From Cryobacterium sp. Y11 (lineage in GTDB: Bacteria; Actinomycetota; Actinomycetes; Actinomycetales; Microbacteriaceae), in the NCBI RefSeq assembly GCF_002929535.1, contig NZ_PJJO01000050.1, forward strand, positions 308 through 64,307: a DNA stretch of 64,000 bases. The letters are read 5' to 3'. Shown here piece after piece: positions 63,160-64,000 of the stretch (its first letter is position 1; every line of letters starts with the position of its first letter). The translations under genes were made by a program, and so were the position numbers. Under the pieces are notes generated by a model, which was not told the origin of the DNA, ran no database searches, and worked only from the letters and a program-made list of their open reading frames with translations.

Positions 63160-64000
63160 ATGCCCCCGCGCTCGCCACTTCCACAACGTCACGGCCTCGA
63201 GGCCGCGTGGGTCTGCACGCCGGAACGGGCGCAGCATCCGCTCTGGGAGACCATGGGCGCCTGGCTCGACGAGCGCTTGTCTGAGTTTGTGGATGTAGCC
63301 GGGTTTCTAGCCCGGGAGCGGTTTGTCTACGAGTCGGGCGCCGCGGTCACCGGCCTCGACGCGTACCGGCCCACCACCTTTGTCTGGTTCCATCGCGATC
63401 TGGCCGAGGAGACCGTCGTTCCGGGGCCCATCCACGTGATTTATCGTGACGATCGCATCGTGGTGATCGACAAGCCAGCTTTTCTCTCGACCATTCCCCG
63501 CGGGCGCCACGTCGTGCAGAGCGTGGTGGTGCGCCTGCGCGCCGAGTTGGAGCTGCCCGAGCTCTCGCCGCTGCACCGGCTGGACCGGGCGACGTCGGGG
63601 CTGCTGATACTGGCGACCGAACGACGGTGGCGCGGGGCGTATCAATCGCTGTTCCAACGCCAAGAGATCGAAAAGACCTACCGGGCGCTGGCGCCGCTGC
63701 GACCGGACCTCGACCTGCCCGTGACGGTACGCAACCACCTCACGACCAGCCGCGGTCAGTGGCAGGCCGAGGTGGTGCCCGATGCGCCCGCAAACGCCGA
63801 GTCGTTGATCGAACTTGACTCGGTGATCGACGGCCTGGGCAGCTATCGACTGACGCCCCGCACCGGACGCACCCACCAACTGCGCCTCCACATGCTTGGC
63901 CTTGGAATTCCGATCAGTGACGACTCGATCTACCCGGTCGTGCGAGATATTGCGATCGACGATTTCACCCGCCCCCTGCAGCTGCTCGCGAACGAGGTGC
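63160..64000 (+). CDS. RluA-family pseudouridine synthase (partial, runs off the window)
   Basis: From ATG 63160 the frame stays open to the window end, giving 280 codons. Landmarks are the HVIYRDDRIVVIDKPAFL segment, the catalytic Asp in HRLDRATSGLL and TGRTHQLRLHMLGLGIPI. It makes pseudouridine in rRNA or tRNA, acting in the cytoplasm. No S4 domain is seen; the N-terminus before the catalytic domain is about 90 residues long. The C-terminus lies outside this window. Confidence 0.88.
   Translation, partial: MPPRSPLPQRHGLEAAWVCTPERAQHPLWETMGAWLDERLSEFVDVAGFLARERFVYESGAAVTGLDAYRPTTFVWFHRDLAEETVVPGPIHVIYRDDRIVVIDKPAFLSTIPRGRHVVQSVVVRLRAELELPELSPLHRLDRATSGLLILATERRWRGAYQSLFQRQEIEKTYRALAPLRPDLDLPVTVRNHLTTSRGQWQAEVVPDAPANAESLIELDSVIDGLGSYRLTPRTGRTHQLRLHMLGLGIPISDDSIYPVVRDIAIDDFTRPLQLLANEV

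Overview
This window looks like chromosomal DNA of a high-GC actinobacterium, probably a member of the Microbacteriaceae or a close relative. The reasons are a mycothiol-dependent formaldehyde dehydrogenase (mscR) with its metallo-hydrolase partner, many GTG/TTG starts, AAGGAG-type ribosome binding sites, and typically actinobacterial families (DUF1648 with a YtrA-type GntR, DUF4913, DUF6326, MmyB-type Xre regulators). The family assignment rests on protein resemblance only. I see no rRNA, CRISPR array, intact transposon or prophage.

Layout. 0.2-8.3 kb: a methyltransferase remnant, a haloperoxidase-type hydrolase, a PRISE-type reductase, a DUF808 membrane protein, a secreted CHRD-like protein, two SDRs, a metallo-beta-lactamase-fold hydrolase and an ABM monooxygenase. 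8.8-14.3 kb: a repeat-rich stretch with an ECF sigma factor and its membrane partner, then two tandem PQQ-like lipoproteins and an IS5 remnant. 14.5-19.8 kb: a GntR/DUF1648 operon, then a TspO/MFS operon divergent from a MarR gene. 20.0-23.3 kb: a CotA-like multicopper oxidase, an inverted broken copy of it and a signal peptidase. 23.4-29.7 kb: a TetR gene facing a medium-chain reductase across a triple operator, a DUF6326 protein, an ABC exporter, an SRPBCC protein and a membrane protein. 29.8-38.3 kb: mostly decayed genes around an AraC regulator and a GMC oxidoreductase/aldehyde dehydrogenase operon.

38.4-47.4 kb is the most coherent metabolic block. It holds a partial second copy of the sigma/anti-sigma locus, mscR with its MBL partner (formaldehyde oxidation), a broken trimethylamine-monooxygenase-like gene, and an amide cluster: MarR regulator, AmiC-like amide sensor without a signal peptide, formamidase, FmdB zinc ribbon, GPR1/FUN34/YaaH transporter and a MetX-like hydrolase. 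Together these suggest use of small C1 and nitrogen compounds (amides, methylated amines, choline-like alcohols) feeding ammonium, formate and acetate.

47.4-64 kb: transposase, DUF4913 and hipA remnants around a tRNA-Pro, then MOSC, NYN-LOTUS, an SDR, an Xre/MmyB regulator, an aldo/keto reductase, an alcohol dehydrogenase, a TusA/YeeE thiosulfate pair, a quinone reductase, an acyl-CoA ligase, an hsdR remnant and an RluA-type pseudouridine synthase that runs off the edge. The number of broken genes (about 20) and the dispersed partial duplications point to extensive decay and recombination. The strongest candidates for novelty are the amide cluster with its unusual FmdB start and coupled leader peptide, and the duplicated sigma-factor locus.
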